Shown: positions 8,469-16,170, numbered from the stretch's first letter. The stretch: 64,000 nucleotides of DNA from Streptomyces albiflavescens (GCF_014645835.1 NZ_BMMM01000018.1:95710-159709), one strand, 5' to 3'. Numbers and translations are program-made. The notes: generated by a model from the sequence alone, not told the origin.

Positions 8469-9452
8469 TCATCCGACAGTGATCGAGTCCAGCTTCTCGC
8501 GTAGATAAACATGGGAGTCGACGGGCTCGTACGCGACGCGGCCCACGGGAGCGGGCACGGACTCCACGACGGTTCCCGGTGTGCACTCGCCGAAGTAGAC
8601 GAGGGACATGAGCTCCTCGGCGGGGGCGTCGGCCGGGGGCGGCAGGACGCGGTGGCGGCCGGAGCGCCAGCGGTCGCCGGTCCAGCGGGCCATCAGGTCG
8701 CCGATGTTGATGGTGAAGGCTTCCGGGTCGTACGGCGCGTCCTCCCAGCCGCCCTCGTCCGTGTAGACCTGCAGGCCACCCTTGCCGGCCTGGCGGTCGA
8801 GGATCGTGACCGTGCCGAAGTCGGTGTGGGGGCCGATGCGGAACTGGCCCGGCTGGGGCTCGCCGATGACCTCCGTGCCCGGGTACCAGTTGATGTTGAA
8901 GCCGTACGTCGGGTGGTCCATGTGCCGGGTGAAGAAGTCCGGCTCCAGGCCGAGGGCCTCGCCCAGGAGGGCCAGGAGGTGGTTCTCCAGCTCGCCCATC
9001 CTTGTCAGGTACTCCTCGCAGAGCTTCTGGAGTTCCGGCGCCTCAGCGGGCCAGACGTTCGGTGCGTACCACTCCGCGTTGATCTCCGGGTCCTCGAAGG
9101 GCTCGTGGGTCGCGAAGGTGAGGGACTCCTTGAGGTCCGGTGGGGTCTCCGTACCCTCCGAGTAGGCGTTGGCCTCGGCGCCGGGGCCCAGCCAGCCGCG
9201 GCCGCCGACCCGGGCCGCGTACGGCTGCTTCGTCTCGGTGGGGAGGGTGAAGAAGGCGCGGGCCGCCTCGCGGATGCGGGTGCGCAGGGCCGCGTCCACG
9301 CCATGGCCGGTCACCAGGAGGAAGCCGGCCGTCCGGAGGGCTTCGTCGACCGTGCGGGCGATGTCCGCGCGGGCCCCGGGGTCTCCCGAGAGCCAGGGAC
9401 GCAGGTCGATGGTCGGGATGCGGGGGCCGGTCGGGATCTTGGGCTCAGTCAC
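8469..9452 (-). CDS. Isopenicillin N synthase-like 2OG-Fe(II) dioxygenase
   Basis: 327 aa. It has the N-terminal DIOX_N region (PTIDLRPWLSGDPGARADI) and the C-terminal double-stranded beta helix with the iron ligands: His and Asp in GPHTDFGTVTIL near residues 208-210 and a distal His in RSGRHRVLPP near 265. The overall length matches the plant and bacterial IPNS/gibberellin-oxidase-like family. It oxidises a small molecule using 2-oxoglutarate; the substrate is not known. Its start overlaps the stop of the upstream cytosine deaminase gene by 8 bases, so the two are probably translated together, which suggests a nucleobase or derived substrate (inference). Confidence 0.85.
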   Translation of the reverse strand: MTEPKIPTGPRIPTIDLRPWLSGDPGARADIARTVDEALRTAGFLLVTGHGVDAALRTRIREAARAFFTLPTETKQPYAARVGGRGWLGPGAEANAYSEGTETPPDLKESLTFATHEPFEDPEINAEWYAPNVWPAEAPELQKLCEEYLTRMGELENHLLALLGEALGLEPDFFTRHMDHPTYGFNINWYPGTEVIGEPQPGQFRIGPHTDFGTVTILDRQAGKGGLQVYTDEGGWEDAPYDPEAFTINIGDLMARWTGDRWRSGRHRVLPPPADAPAEELMSLVYFGECTPGTVVESVPAPVGRVAYEPVDSHVYLREKLDSITVG

Positions 9453-9915
9453 CGATGTCCTCGTTCCACAGTGCCGGGTCGTTCTTGATGAAGTCGCGCA
9501 TCAGGGACGTGCACTCGGGGTCGTCGAGAAGCACGATCTCCACACCGTGCTCGCCCAGCCAGTCGTGGCCGCCGTGGAAGGTCTCGGCCTCGCCGATCAC
9601 GACCCGGGAGATGCCGAACTGGCGGACCAGACCGCTGCAGTACCAGCACGGCGAGAGGGTCGTCACCATCGTCGTACCGCGATACGTCCGTTGCCGTCCC
9701 GCGGCGCGGAAGGCGGCCGTCTCGGCGTGCATGGAGGGGTCGGCGTCCTGGACGCGGCGGTTGTGGCCGCGGCCGAGGAGGGTGCCGTCCGCGCCGTACA
9801 GCGCGGCCCCGATCGGGATGCCGCCCTCGGCGAGCCCGGCGCGGGCCTCCGCGAGGGCGGTGGCGAGCCATGCGCGCGCCTGTGCCTGATCGACTGGTTG
9901 ATCGATGCGCTCCAT
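9445..9915 (-). CDS. Cytosine deaminase of the yeast Fcy1 type
   Basis: 156 aa from the ATG at 9915, which has CAGGAGAG upstream. The zinc-dependent deaminase motifs are present: HAE within PSMHAETAAFRAAG (His and catalytic Glu) and PCxxC within TLSPCWYCSG. The order GGIPIGAALYG, LGRGHNRR and the C-terminal DFIKNDPALWNEDIGD closely follow fungal cytosine deaminase rather than bacterial CodA or tRNA adenosine deaminase. The expected reaction is cytosine (or an analogue) to uracil plus ammonia. It overlaps the dioxygenase downstream by 8 bases. Confidence 0.85.
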   Translation of the reverse strand: MERIDQPVDQAQARAWLATALAEARAGLAEGGIPIGAALYGADGTLLGRGHNRRVQDADPSMHAETAAFRAAGRQRTYRGTTMVTTLSPCWYCSGLVRQFGISRVVIGEAETFHGGHDWLGEHGVEIVLLDDPECTSLMRDFIKNDPALWNEDIGD

Positions 9916-9936
9916 GACTCCACTCTCCTGTGGCGG

Positions 9937-10090
9937 AATCATGAGGGCAACGTGCGGAAACGCATCGAGTCCCTGCTCGGCCTGGAGATCGCCGACCCCG
10001 ACCTGCTCGGTGACCTGCTCACGGCCCTGTGCGCCCACCGGATCGTGCGCGGGGCGACGGCGGCGACGGGCGGGGGCCTGCGCACGGTGG
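9937..10090 (+). pseudogene. Possible remnant of a PucR-family regulator C-terminus
   Basis: The plus-strand frame at 9937-10090 reads NHEGNVRKRIESLLG, then LEIADPDLLGDLLTAL and CAHRIV. This resembles the C-terminal helix-turn-helix of PucR regulators (consensus HxNTVRxRLxRIxELxG, then DPxD and a leucine-rich helix). No start, no N-terminal domain and no nearby in-frame stop are present, so if real it is a fragment. It lies divergent to the cytosine deaminase gene, where a purine/pyrimidine regulator would be expected. Confidence 0.3.
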
Positions 10091-10098
10091 CCCGACGG

Positions 10099-11235
10099 TC
10101 AGCGGCAGCGGGCCCGCGCGTACTGCCGGGCCAGTGCGTGGAAGGACTCCTTCGGCTCCCAGTGCCAGCCGGAGGCCGGGTCGCCGGGGCGGTCCTTGAT
10201 GGCCTTGACGATGCTGTAGCTCGCCATGTCGAGGTCGTGGCGCGGGTCGTGGGGGAGGTGCGGGGCGTCCGCGGTGACGAAGGTGTACGCCATCGCCGAG
10301 TACAGTCCCATCGACTCGAACACCGAGAGCACGTCCGTCAGGTACGCGGCCTGGGTGCGCTCACTCCGCACCAGGCCGTCCTTGATCTCGGGCGGCTCCT
10401 TCGTGTAGTCGACGACGTCCCAGCCCATGCCGCCCCGCTCCGGCGCGCCCTTGAAGGTGCAGCAGCCGAACTCCATGATCGCGACCGGCTTGCCGAAGCG
10501 GCGGAACGAGGCGAGATCGCGTACGTAGTCCTCGCGGCGCCGGAAGTAGCCGTAGTAGTCGATGCCCACGAGGTCGAACAGCCCCCAGTCGACGTCCTCG
10601 TCCTGCGTGGCGGCGTACGTCAGCCGCCCGTGGAAGACGGACCGGCCGACCGCCGCCGCCTTGGCGGTGAACCGGCGCAGGCGGCGCGCCATCTGGACGG
10701 GATCGAAGTTGCCCTTGAGCAGGTTCTCGACGCGCTCCTGGATGTTGGCGCCGGGCACGATGCCGGGGACGTACAGCACGAACTCGCAGCCGACGCTGAG
10801 GTGCACGCCCGCGCCCTGCCGGCGCAGCCGCTCGGCGAACCGGCCCGTCTCGGCGAGATGGTCGAGGATCTCCCTCTCCGGCACGTCGCCCAGGGTCGGT
10901 TCGAGCCAGACGTTCAGCCCGCGCTCCGCCGCCTCGGCCGCCGTGGCGGTGAGCCGTTCGACGCCGTCGCCGGTGACCTTGACGGAGTCGGCGTGCAGGT
11001 CGTGCGCGATGGCGCGCAGGTCGGCGCGCATACGCCGGGCGCTCCACGCCGTGCCGGGCGTCTCCCCTTCGCCGACCTCGTAGACCACGCCGCGATGGGT
11101 CAGCCCTCGGGGCCGGCCACCCGTCGCCGCGGCCCGCCCGACGGGCAGCACCGCCGCACCCCCGACCGCCGCGGCCATCCCCAGGAACCGTGCCCGGCTG
11201 ATTCCCCGCATCGCGTCTCCCAACGCCGTTGTCAT
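10099..11235 (-). CDS. Exported TIM-barrel (glycoside-hydrolase-like) protein
   Basis: 378 aa. The N-terminus ISRARFLGMAAAVGGAAVLP followed by an Ala-rich region resembles a Tat signal peptide but lacks a strict RR pair. The mature part has a (beta/alpha)8-like layout: VKVTGDGVERLT, GLNVWLEPTLGD, LSVGCEFVLYVPG, DLVGIDYYGYF and KPVAIMEFGCCTF. The conserved acidic residue in the strand ending IMEFG sits where family GH113/GH5-like enzymes carry a catalytic glutamate. The substrate is not known. Homologues are sometimes mislabelled as abortive infection proteins, for which I see no support. ATG at 11235 follows GGGGGTC. Confidence 0.65.
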   Translation of the reverse strand: MTTALGDAMRGISRARFLGMAAAVGGAAVLPVGRAAATGGRPRGLTHRGVVYEVGEGETPGTAWSARRMRADLRAIAHDLHADSVKVTGDGVERLTATAAEAAERGLNVWLEPTLGDVPEREILDHLAETGRFAERLRRQGAGVHLSVGCEFVLYVPGIVPGANIQERVENLLKGNFDPVQMARRLRRFTAKAAAVGRSVFHGRLTYAATQDEDVDWGLFDLVGIDYYGYFRRREDYVRDLASFRRFGKPVAIMEFGCCTFKGAPERGGMGWDVVDYTKEPPEIKDGLVRSERTQAAYLTDVLSVFESMGLYSAMAYTFVTADAPHLPHDPRHDLDMASYSIVKAIKDRPGDPASGWHWEPKESFHALARQYARARCR

Positions 11236-11554
11236 GACCCCCAGTCTGGGAAGCGGCCAGGCCTTGCGCAGTCCGCCGATGGTCTACGCACGGGGGACGA
11301 AGGGATGACCCCGGGCGCGACTTAGGAGGCGGACGCCGGCGACTTACGAAGACGACGTCAGGCGGGCGTGCGGGGGACCCTCGTCCTCCGTGCCTGATCG
11401 GCCTCGGCTCGTACGCGCGCTGACGCCGGCCACCGTGTCGTAGGACGCCCGAGTGGCCTGCAGATGAGTGGTCACGGTCACGAACATAGCCCGGGGGGCT
11501 GACACCGCTGTCTAGAGTTGACGTAACCGCAGGCGGACGGGCGAGTGGGGGGAC
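11236..11554. other. 319-bp divergent intergenic region
   Basis: Lies between the starts of the exported barrel protein (minus) and the membrane protein at 11555 (plus). No gene, RNA or strong repeat was recognised. A TTGACG (11518-11523) close to the plus-strand gene could be part of a promoter but no matching -10 box is evident. Confidence 0.4.
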
Positions 11555-12262
11555 ATGGCTTCGTCGACAGGTGACCCGCGCTCAGGTGGTCCTGTCGCGT
11601 GGTTCAGACGTCAGGAGCCCGCGATCAAGGCCGCGGTCATCGCGATGATCGGCACCCTGGGTGCTTCCGTGATCGCCGCCACGGTGGCCCTGACGATCGC
11701 CCTGCTCAACAGGCCGAGCACGGTCACGGCCACCCCCGAGGGCGAGGCCAAGCCGCCACCCGTCAGCTCATCCGCACCGGATACGACACCCCCCACCCAC
11801 TCGTCGAGTACCCCCCGGCCCACCACCCCCGAGCCGTCCCGCTCGCACACGCAGAGCCCGCCGCCGAACCCGCTGCCCTCTCCCACGCCCACCTCGGCGG
11901 CGCCTCGCCCGCGCTCACGCTGGCAGGGCACGCTGACTCTGGACGGCACCGCCGGCGTCAGAGGCTGGTTCCTGGACGCGAAGCCGCCGAGCCCGGCACC
12001 GGCCGGCGATGTCGAAATCCGCGGCTCCGGCGAGATCTACGCGCCCTTCGGCCTCACCGCGTGGGACGGCGCCGCCCCGCCGGAGGCGCAGCAGTGCCTG
12101 GCCGCCCTCAACACCCACCTGGGTCAGCACCAGTTGGACGTCCAGCCCGGCGACATGGCCTGCTTCACCACGGAATACGGCCGAGTCGGCAACCTCAAGG
12201 TGATCTCCATTCCCGACGCCGATCACATCACCATCGAGGCGACGGTCTGGGAGAAGCAGTGA
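11555..12262 (+). CDS. Single-pass membrane protein with Pro/Ser/Thr-rich stalk, unknown function
   Basis: 235 aa. A short cytosolic N-terminus is followed by one membrane helix (AVIAMIGTLGASVIAATVALTIALL split around residues 28-52), then about 70 residues rich in Pro, Ser and Thr, typical of an extracytoplasmic stalk, and a compact C-terminal domain of about 110 residues with two cysteines (QQCLAAL and MACFTTEYG) that may form a disulfide. This layout is common in Streptomyces cell-envelope proteins of unknown role. The ATG follows GGGGGGAC. It converges on the MDR oxidoreductase gene with only 13 bases between. Confidence 0.7.
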   Translation: MASSTGDPRSGGPVAWFRRQEPAIKAAVIAMIGTLGASVIAATVALTIALLNRPSTVTATPEGEAKPPPVSSSAPDTTPPTHSSSTPRPTTPEPSRSHTQSPPPNPLPSPTPTSAAPRPRSRWQGTLTLDGTAGVRGWFLDAKPPSPAPAGDVEIRGSGEIYAPFGLTAWDGAAPPEAQQCLAALNTHLGQHQLDVQPGDMACFTTEYGRVGNLKVISIPDADHITIEATVWEKQ

Positions 12263-12275
12263 CCCGTGGTGGGGT

Positions 12276-13250
12276 TCATCCGGCCACTCGCAGCAGCAGC
12301 TTCCCCGTGCTGCTCCGAGTCCCCATCAGCCGATGGGCCTCCTCCGCCTCCGCGAGGCCGAACTCCGCGGTCACCGGCAGGGATACGGTTCCGTCGACCA
12401 CCGTCCGAAACGCGCGCTCGGCGATCTCGCGCAGTGCGGCAGGTGCCGTCTTGGCCAGGCCGAGGATGGAGAACCCGGCGACCGACAGACCCGTCGGGTA
12501 GAGCTCCGGCTGTCCCACGGTCCACGGCTCCGCCGAGCTCGCGTTGCCGAAGGAGACCAGGCGGCCGAAGGGGGCCAGCGAGGCGAGGCTGCCGCGCAGG
12601 GTCTCGCCGCCGACCGGGTCCAGGGCGAGGTCGACCCCGCGGCCGCCCGTCGCGACCCGTACCTCCTGCGCGAAGGAGCCGACGAAGACCTCGTCGTAGC
12701 CGTGGTCCAGCGCGTACTTCGCCTTGGCCTCGGCCGATACGACGCCGTACACCGCCCCGGCCCCCGCGGCCTTCGCCAGCTGCCCCAGCACGGTGCCGAC
12801 GCCACCCGCCGCGCCCTGCACGAGGACCGTCTCGCCGGGCTGCAGCCGGCCCACGGTGTGCAGGAGGGCGTACGCCGTCGGCACGACGGTGGGGAGCGTG
12901 GCGCCAGTGCGCAGGTCCACGCCCTCCGGGAGCGGGAAGACGGTCACCGCGTCGGCCACCGTCACCTCCGCGTACGCGCCGCCCTCCGTCAGGGCGGCGA
13001 CCTCCTGGCCGACCTCCAGCCCCTCGACGTCCGCTCCGACGGCCCGGATCCGGCCCGAGACCTCAAGTCCCGGACGAAAAGGAAGACTTGGGACGCGATA
13101 GCCCTCCGAGCGCGCCTTCAGGTCCGCGAAGTTCACGCCGACGTAGGCCACGTCGATGCTCACCTGCCCCGGGCCGGGCTCCGGAACCTCCGCCTCCACG
13201 ACCCGCAGAACCTCGGGACCGCCGTACTCCTGGAACTCGACCGCGCGCAT
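12276..13250 (-). CDS. MDR-family NADPH:quinone oxidoreductase-like enzyme
   Basis: 324 aa. The N-terminal GroES-like domain (MRAVEFQEYGGPEVLRVV, PGPGQVSIDVAYVGVNFADL) and the Rossmann domain with VLVQGAAGGVGTVLGQLAKAAG near residues 140-160 identify a zinc-independent medium-chain reductase of the quinone oxidoreductase group; the catalytic zinc cysteines of alcohol dehydrogenases are absent. It likely reduces quinones or enones with NADPH. It is divergent from an ArsR-type regulator, with a palindromic operator-like site between them (13293-13306), so it is probably controlled by that regulator. Confidence 0.88.
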   Translation of the reverse strand: MRAVEFQEYGGPEVLRVVEAEVPEPGPGQVSIDVAYVGVNFADLKARSEGYRVPSLPFRPGLEVSGRIRAVGADVEGLEVGQEVAALTEGGAYAEVTVADAVTVFPLPEGVDLRTGATLPTVVPTAYALLHTVGRLQPGETVLVQGAAGGVGTVLGQLAKAAGAGAVYGVVSAEAKAKYALDHGYDEVFVGSFAQEVRVATGGRGVDLALDPVGGETLRGSLASLAPFGRLVSFGNASSAEPWTVGQPELYPTGLSVAGFSILGLAKTAPAALREIAERAFRTVVDGTVSLPVTAEFGLAEAEEAHRLMGTRSSTGKLLLRVAG

Positions 13251-13292
13251 GGCACACCCTTCGTAGGTGCTCGACTGTTCAATGGAAAGCGA

Positions 13293-13326
13293 ACACTCGG
13301 GAGTGTATGGTTTTCATCGAACACTC
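13293..13326. promoter_or_regulatory. Palindromic operator between oxidoreductase and ArsR regulator
   Basis: A perfect inverted repeat ACACTC-GG-GAGTGT occupies 13293-13306. A further ACACTC half-site, again preceded by CGA, occurs at 13321-13326, 28 bases from the first. The location between two divergent genes, one a DNA-binding regulator, fits an autoregulatory operator. Confidence 0.6.
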
Positions 13327-13359
13327 TGCAAGCGGACACGAGGACCCAGGGAGGCGGGC

Positions 13360-13686
13360 GTGGTGGAGCGCACCAGTCATCGGGCGGCACCCGAGCACAC
13401 CCACCCCGACGACGTCCCCGTACAGACCGCGCTCGCCGCCCTCGCCGATCCCGTACGCATCACGCTCGTAAGGGAGTTGTCGGGTTGCCCCGCCTGGACG
13501 CGCAGCTGCGGCAGCTTCGATGTGCCGGTCGGCAAGGCGGCCCTCAGTCACCACTTCACGGTGCTGCGCGGTGCGGGTCTTGTGGAGCAGCGGGACGAAG
13601 GGCCCAAGCGGGTCAACCGCCTCCGCCGCGAGGAGTTCGACGCCCGCTTCCCGGGACTGCTCGCGCTTGTGCTCCGCGAGGACTGA
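13360..13686 (+). CDS. ArsR-family winged-helix transcriptional regulator
   Basis: 108 aa from the GTG at 13360, preceded by GGGAGGCGG; an adjacent GTG at 13363 is equally possible. The winged helix is recognisable: ALAALADPVRITLVRELSG (helix 1-2), SFDVPVGKAALSHHFTVLRG (recognition helix) and AGLVEQRDEGPKRVNRLRRE (wing). No metal-binding cysteine motif ELCVCDL is present, so it is likely a non-metal sensor. The adjacent divergent oxidoreductase is the probable target. Short GAGGGCTG-type repeats follow the stop. Confidence 0.85.
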   Translation: MVERTSHRAAPEHTHPDDVPVQTALAALADPVRITLVRELSGCPAWTRSCGSFDVPVGKAALSHHFTVLRGAGLVEQRDEGPKRVNRLRREEFDARFPGLLALVLRED

Positions 13687-13745
13687 GAACGAGGACTGAG
13701 GGCGAGGGCTGAGGGCGAGGGCTGGGGGCGAGGGCTGGGGGCGCT
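13676..13745. repeat. Short tandem repeat after the ArsR gene
   Basis: About five imperfect copies of a 14-15-base unit around GAGGGCTGAGGGC / GAGGGCTGGGGGC lie between the end of the ArsR gene and the end of the convergent gene at 13752. Confidence 0.6.
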
Positions 13746-13751
13746 GAGCGG

Positions 13752-14393
13752 TCAGCGCGGGGGCTCCATCACCGCGTAGTCCGCGAAGTTGCGCCGGTAA
13801 CGTGTGTGCCGGGTCTCCTGGGTGTGCCTGCGCTGCCACTCCTCGACCTCCGCCGGATCGTGCCGCGGACCTGACCCCGCGCCGCAGTCGGCCTCGTCCC
13901 CCGAGACGCAGCACGCCTCGTACTCCGGCTCCGCCGTCGCGTCCTGCACGATCGAGTACGGCACATACCGGAAGATCCGGCGGCGGGCCGGTGCGCCGGC
14001 GTGTTCCCGGCGCCGGTGCTGGCGCAGCAGCACGTTCGCGTCGGTCTCCGCGCTGCCGTCGAAGGCGGCGCGCGCCTCGTCGCGCCGGGCGGCGAGTTCC
14101 GCGCACGTCACGCAGCCGGGCACGGCGGCGGGCGGGCGGTCCGTGTCGTCCGGCCGGTGCGGCGTCAACGCCCCTTCCCGGGAGCGGGCGTTGGCGGCCT
14201 TCACCTCGGCACTCAGTCGTTCCTCCCGCGTCACCGCGCGGATCAGCGCCGGGTCGGCCTCCCACTCCCGGCCGCCGCCGACGGGGCGCAGCATCGCGTA
14301 CGGGCCTGTGCTGTCCCGGTACTCGCCCACCTTGCGCGCCTGTGGGTCGTAGACGAGCGCTCCCGGTTCCCACCGCTCCGCCTGTTCGGCCAT
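13752..14393 (-). CDS. Three-module protein of unknown function
   Basis: 213 aa. The first part (WEPGALVYDPQARKVGEYRD, then EWEADPALIRAVTREERL) resembles a small protein usually encoded next to XRE/DUF397 regulators in Streptomyces. A middle part has CVTC and an Arg-rich helix (LLRQHRRREH). The last 75 residues (IFRYVPYSIVQD, YEACCVSGDEADCGAG, WQRRHTQETRHTRYRR) look like another small conserved actinobacterial domain with paired cysteines. These are normally separate short proteins, so this seems a fusion (inference from memory, not a search). It is divergent from the XRE gene at 14504, sharing a palindromic site. Confidence 0.6.
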   Translation of the reverse strand: MAEQAERWEPGALVYDPQARKVGEYRDSTGPYAMLRPVGGGREWEADPALIRAVTREERLSAEVKAANARSREGALTPHRPDDTDRPPAAVPGCVTCAELAARRDEARAAFDGSAETDANVLLRQHRRREHAGAPARRRIFRYVPYSIVQDATAEPEYEACCVSGDEADCGAGSGPRHDPAEVEEWQRRHTQETRHTRYRRNFADYAVMEPPR

Positions 14394-14470
14394 GTTCGCT
14401 CCGCACTGTTCCGTAACTCTGGGTGTGTCAAGCGTTGCGGAGGGGAACGGTCGGTATCAACGCCGGACGC

Positions 14471-14491
14471 GTGACAGTGGCTCACTGTCAC
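14471..14491. promoter_or_regulatory. Perfect 9-bp inverted repeat upstream of the XRE regulator
   Basis: GTGACAGTG (14471-14479) and CACTGTCAC (14483-14491) are exact inverted repeats around a 3-base spacer. They end 12 bases before the XRE start codon and overlap the probable ribosome-binding region, a good position for autorepression. Confidence 0.65.
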
Positions 14492-14503
14492 AGAGGGGAT
14501 GTC

Positions 14504-15466
14504 ATGAGCCGACGTAATGCCGAAGGAGGGGCGGCCGCCAGTACCGCCGCCGTCTTCGGTGAGGTGCTGAAACACTTCCGCGAGGCGGCGCTCCTGACCC
14601 AGGAGGGCCTCGCCCGCGAGCTCCCGTGCGACCGCTCCCACGTGGCCCGCGTCGAGGCGGGCACGCGGGTGCCGCAGGACACGTTCGCAAAGAGGTGCGA
14701 CGAACTGCTCGGTACGGGTGGGGTGTTGGCGCGGCTGTGGGGGCGGATCGACTGGTATCCGCAGGTGGAGCATCCGGACTGGTTCGACCGCAGGGCTCGG
14801 ATGGACGCCGAGGCGGCTGCTGTGCGTGCGTATCAGACGCAGGTGATGCCGGGGTTGTTGCAGACAGCCGATTACGCGACCGCCCTGTTCGCTCGCCGAC
14901 TCGCGAAATCCGATGACGTGGCAGAGCGGGTCAGGGCACGTCTGAGCCGGCAACAGCGCTTCTACGCCGATGGCGGCCCGTTCTACCTCGTGGTGCTGGA
15001 TGAGATCTGTCTGCGCCACGTGGTGGGGAGCCCGACGGTCATGCGGAACCAGTGTGCGCGCCTGTTGCACGTCGGTCGACTCCCCAACATCCGTATCCAG
15101 ATCGTCCCGTTGGACCGCCCTGACATCGACCGCCCCGACACCTCGCTGTCGCTGATCGAGCTGCCCGACGGGCACCGGTGGGTGTACTCGGAGTCGTTGG
15201 ACCGTGGCCATTTCAACGACGATCCGGCCATCTTCGAGCGGCATAGCCGGACTTATGATGTGCTCCGGGCGGACGCTCTGTCGGCCCCCGAGTCCTCCGC
15301 TCTGATCAGCGACGTGATGGAGAGGTACGAGCGCCATGGACGGGCACGAGCTGAGCGCGGCTACCTGGATCAAGAGCAGCTACAGCGGAGCGAACGGCGG
15401 CGACTGCATCGAGATAGCCCCCGGTATCCCCGGCATCGTCCCCGTCCGAGACAGCAAGAACCCTGA
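14504..15466 (+). CDS. XRE-family regulator with DUF5753 domain
   Basis: 320 aa from the ATG at 14504 (AGAGGGGATGTC upstream). The N-terminal helix-turn-helix reads FGEVLKHFREAALLTQEGLA and SHVARVEAGTRVPQ; the rest is the DUF5753 region common in Streptomyces (WFDRRARMDAEAAAVRAYQT, VMPGLLQTADYATALF, VLDEICLRHVVG). Such genes are normally followed by a short DUF397 gene with a few bases of overlap. Here the frame runs 131 bases into the DUF397 gene and ends in an Arg-rich tail (RRRLHRDSPRYPRHRPRPRQ), which suggests a frameshift or loss of the usual stop near 15336. Confidence 0.85.
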   Translation: MSRRNAEGGAAASTAAVFGEVLKHFREAALLTQEGLARELPCDRSHVARVEAGTRVPQDTFAKRCDELLGTGGVLARLWGRIDWYPQVEHPDWFDRRARMDAEAAAVRAYQTQVMPGLLQTADYATALFARRLAKSDDVAERVRARLSRQQRFYADGGPFYLVVLDEICLRHVVGSPTVMRNQCARLLHVGRLPNIRIQIVPLDRPDIDRPDTSLSLIELPDGHRWVYSESLDRGHFNDDPAIFERHSRTYDVLRADALSAPESSALISDVMERYERHGRARAERGYLDQEQLQRSERRRLHRDSPRYPRHRPRPRQQEP

Positions 15467-15527
15467 CGGGCCCGTGCTGTTGATCCCCCGCTCCGCCTGG
15501 TCGGCGTTCACCTCGGCTCTGCGCTGA
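15336..15527 (+). CDS. DUF397 domain protein
   Basis: 63 aa. The family signature is complete: WIKSSYSGANGGDCIEIA, then VPVRDSKNPDGPVL and a terminal AWSAFTSALR. DUF397 proteins are small partners of DUF5753 XRE regulators, some linked to antibiotic production and differentiation. The ATG at 15336 lies inside the preceding regulator gene in another frame, an unusually deep overlap of 131 bases. Confidence 0.9.
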   Translation: MDGHELSAATWIKSSYSGANGGDCIEIAPGIPGIVPVRDSKNPDGPVLLIPRSAWSAFTSALR

Positions 15528-16110
15528 CCGAGCGCCAGATCCGGTCCGGCAGGACGCGCGCGGCCTCGTCGAGGTCGACGTCGTCGATGCCGGAGAGCCA
15601 GCGGCGGGCGACGGCGACGACGGGGCCCAGGACCAGGGACTCGATCAGGGCCGGGGGGAGCGGAGCGACCTCGCCGGACTCGATGTGCGTGGTCATCCAC
15701 ACGGCGAACGGGGACAGCCTGGCCTCCTGGGCGTCACGCAACTCCTTGCCCTGAGCCATGGCGGAGCGGTCGGCCATGGGCGAGTGCAGCAGCAGGGCCG
15801 CGTCCCGGTGCTCCCGGACGAAGGCCAGATACGCCCGCACTACGGCGCGGATGCCTGTGCGGGCGGTGCGGGAACCCTGCAGAGCCGTGACCATGTCGCC
15901 CAGCAGCCGGCTGAGCCAGCGCTGCGCGAGCGCGGCGAAGAGGCCGTCCAGGCTGCCGAAGTGGTGGTACAGGCTGCCGAGGCTGACGCCGCTCTCCTTG
16001 GTGATCGCGCTGACCGTGAAGCCCTGCTCGCCCGAGGCGGCGTACACGCGCAGAGCGGCATCCAGGAGCAGGTCGGCGGTCACCTCGCCGCGATGCTGCT
16101 TGGGGCTCAT
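15508..16110 (-). CDS. TetR-family transcriptional regulator
   Basis: About 200 aa from the ATG at 16110, which has AGGAC 10-14 bases upstream; an ATG at 16146 has no ribosome site. The TetR DNA-binding domain is clear: LLLDAALRVYAASGEQGFTV, then ITKESGVSLGSLYHHFGSLD. The C-terminal ligand-binding region is generic. It overlaps the end of the DUF397 gene by 20 bases (convergent). A perfect 14-bp palindrome lies upstream at 16157-16170, likely its own operator. Confidence 0.85.
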   Translation of the reverse strand: MSPKQHRGEVTADLLLDAALRVYAASGEQGFTVSAITKESGVSLGSLYHHFGSLDGLFAALAQRWLSRLLGDMVTALQGSRTARTGIRAVVRAYLAFVREHRDAALLLHSPMADRSAMAQGKELRDAQEARLSPFAVWMTTHIESGEVAPLPPALIESLVLGPVVAVARRWLSGIDDVDLDEAARVLPDRIWRSVSAEPR

Positions 16111-16156
16111 CGGCAGATGTCCTCGTACTGTGTGGTATCCGTTCATTTCTAGAGCA

Positions 16157-16170
16157 AGTTTCTAGAAACT
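16157..16170. promoter_or_regulatory. 14-bp palindrome upstream of TetR gene
   Basis: AGTTTCTAGAAACT is a perfect palindrome, 46 bases before the chosen TetR start and 114 bases before the divergent kinase gene. It is AT-rich against a GC-rich background, fitting a promoter-operator. Confidence 0.6.

Noticed and set aside
10099..11235. Abortive-infection role for the exported TIM-barrel protein
   Set aside because: Homologues sometimes bear this name, but the sequence shows a signal-like N-terminus and glycosidase-like barrel, with no phage-defence motif or neighbour.
9169..11325. 718-codon plus-strand open frame
   Set aside because: Runs antisense across three real minus-strand genes. Only the short segment at 9937-10090 resembles a protein family, and this is listed separately.
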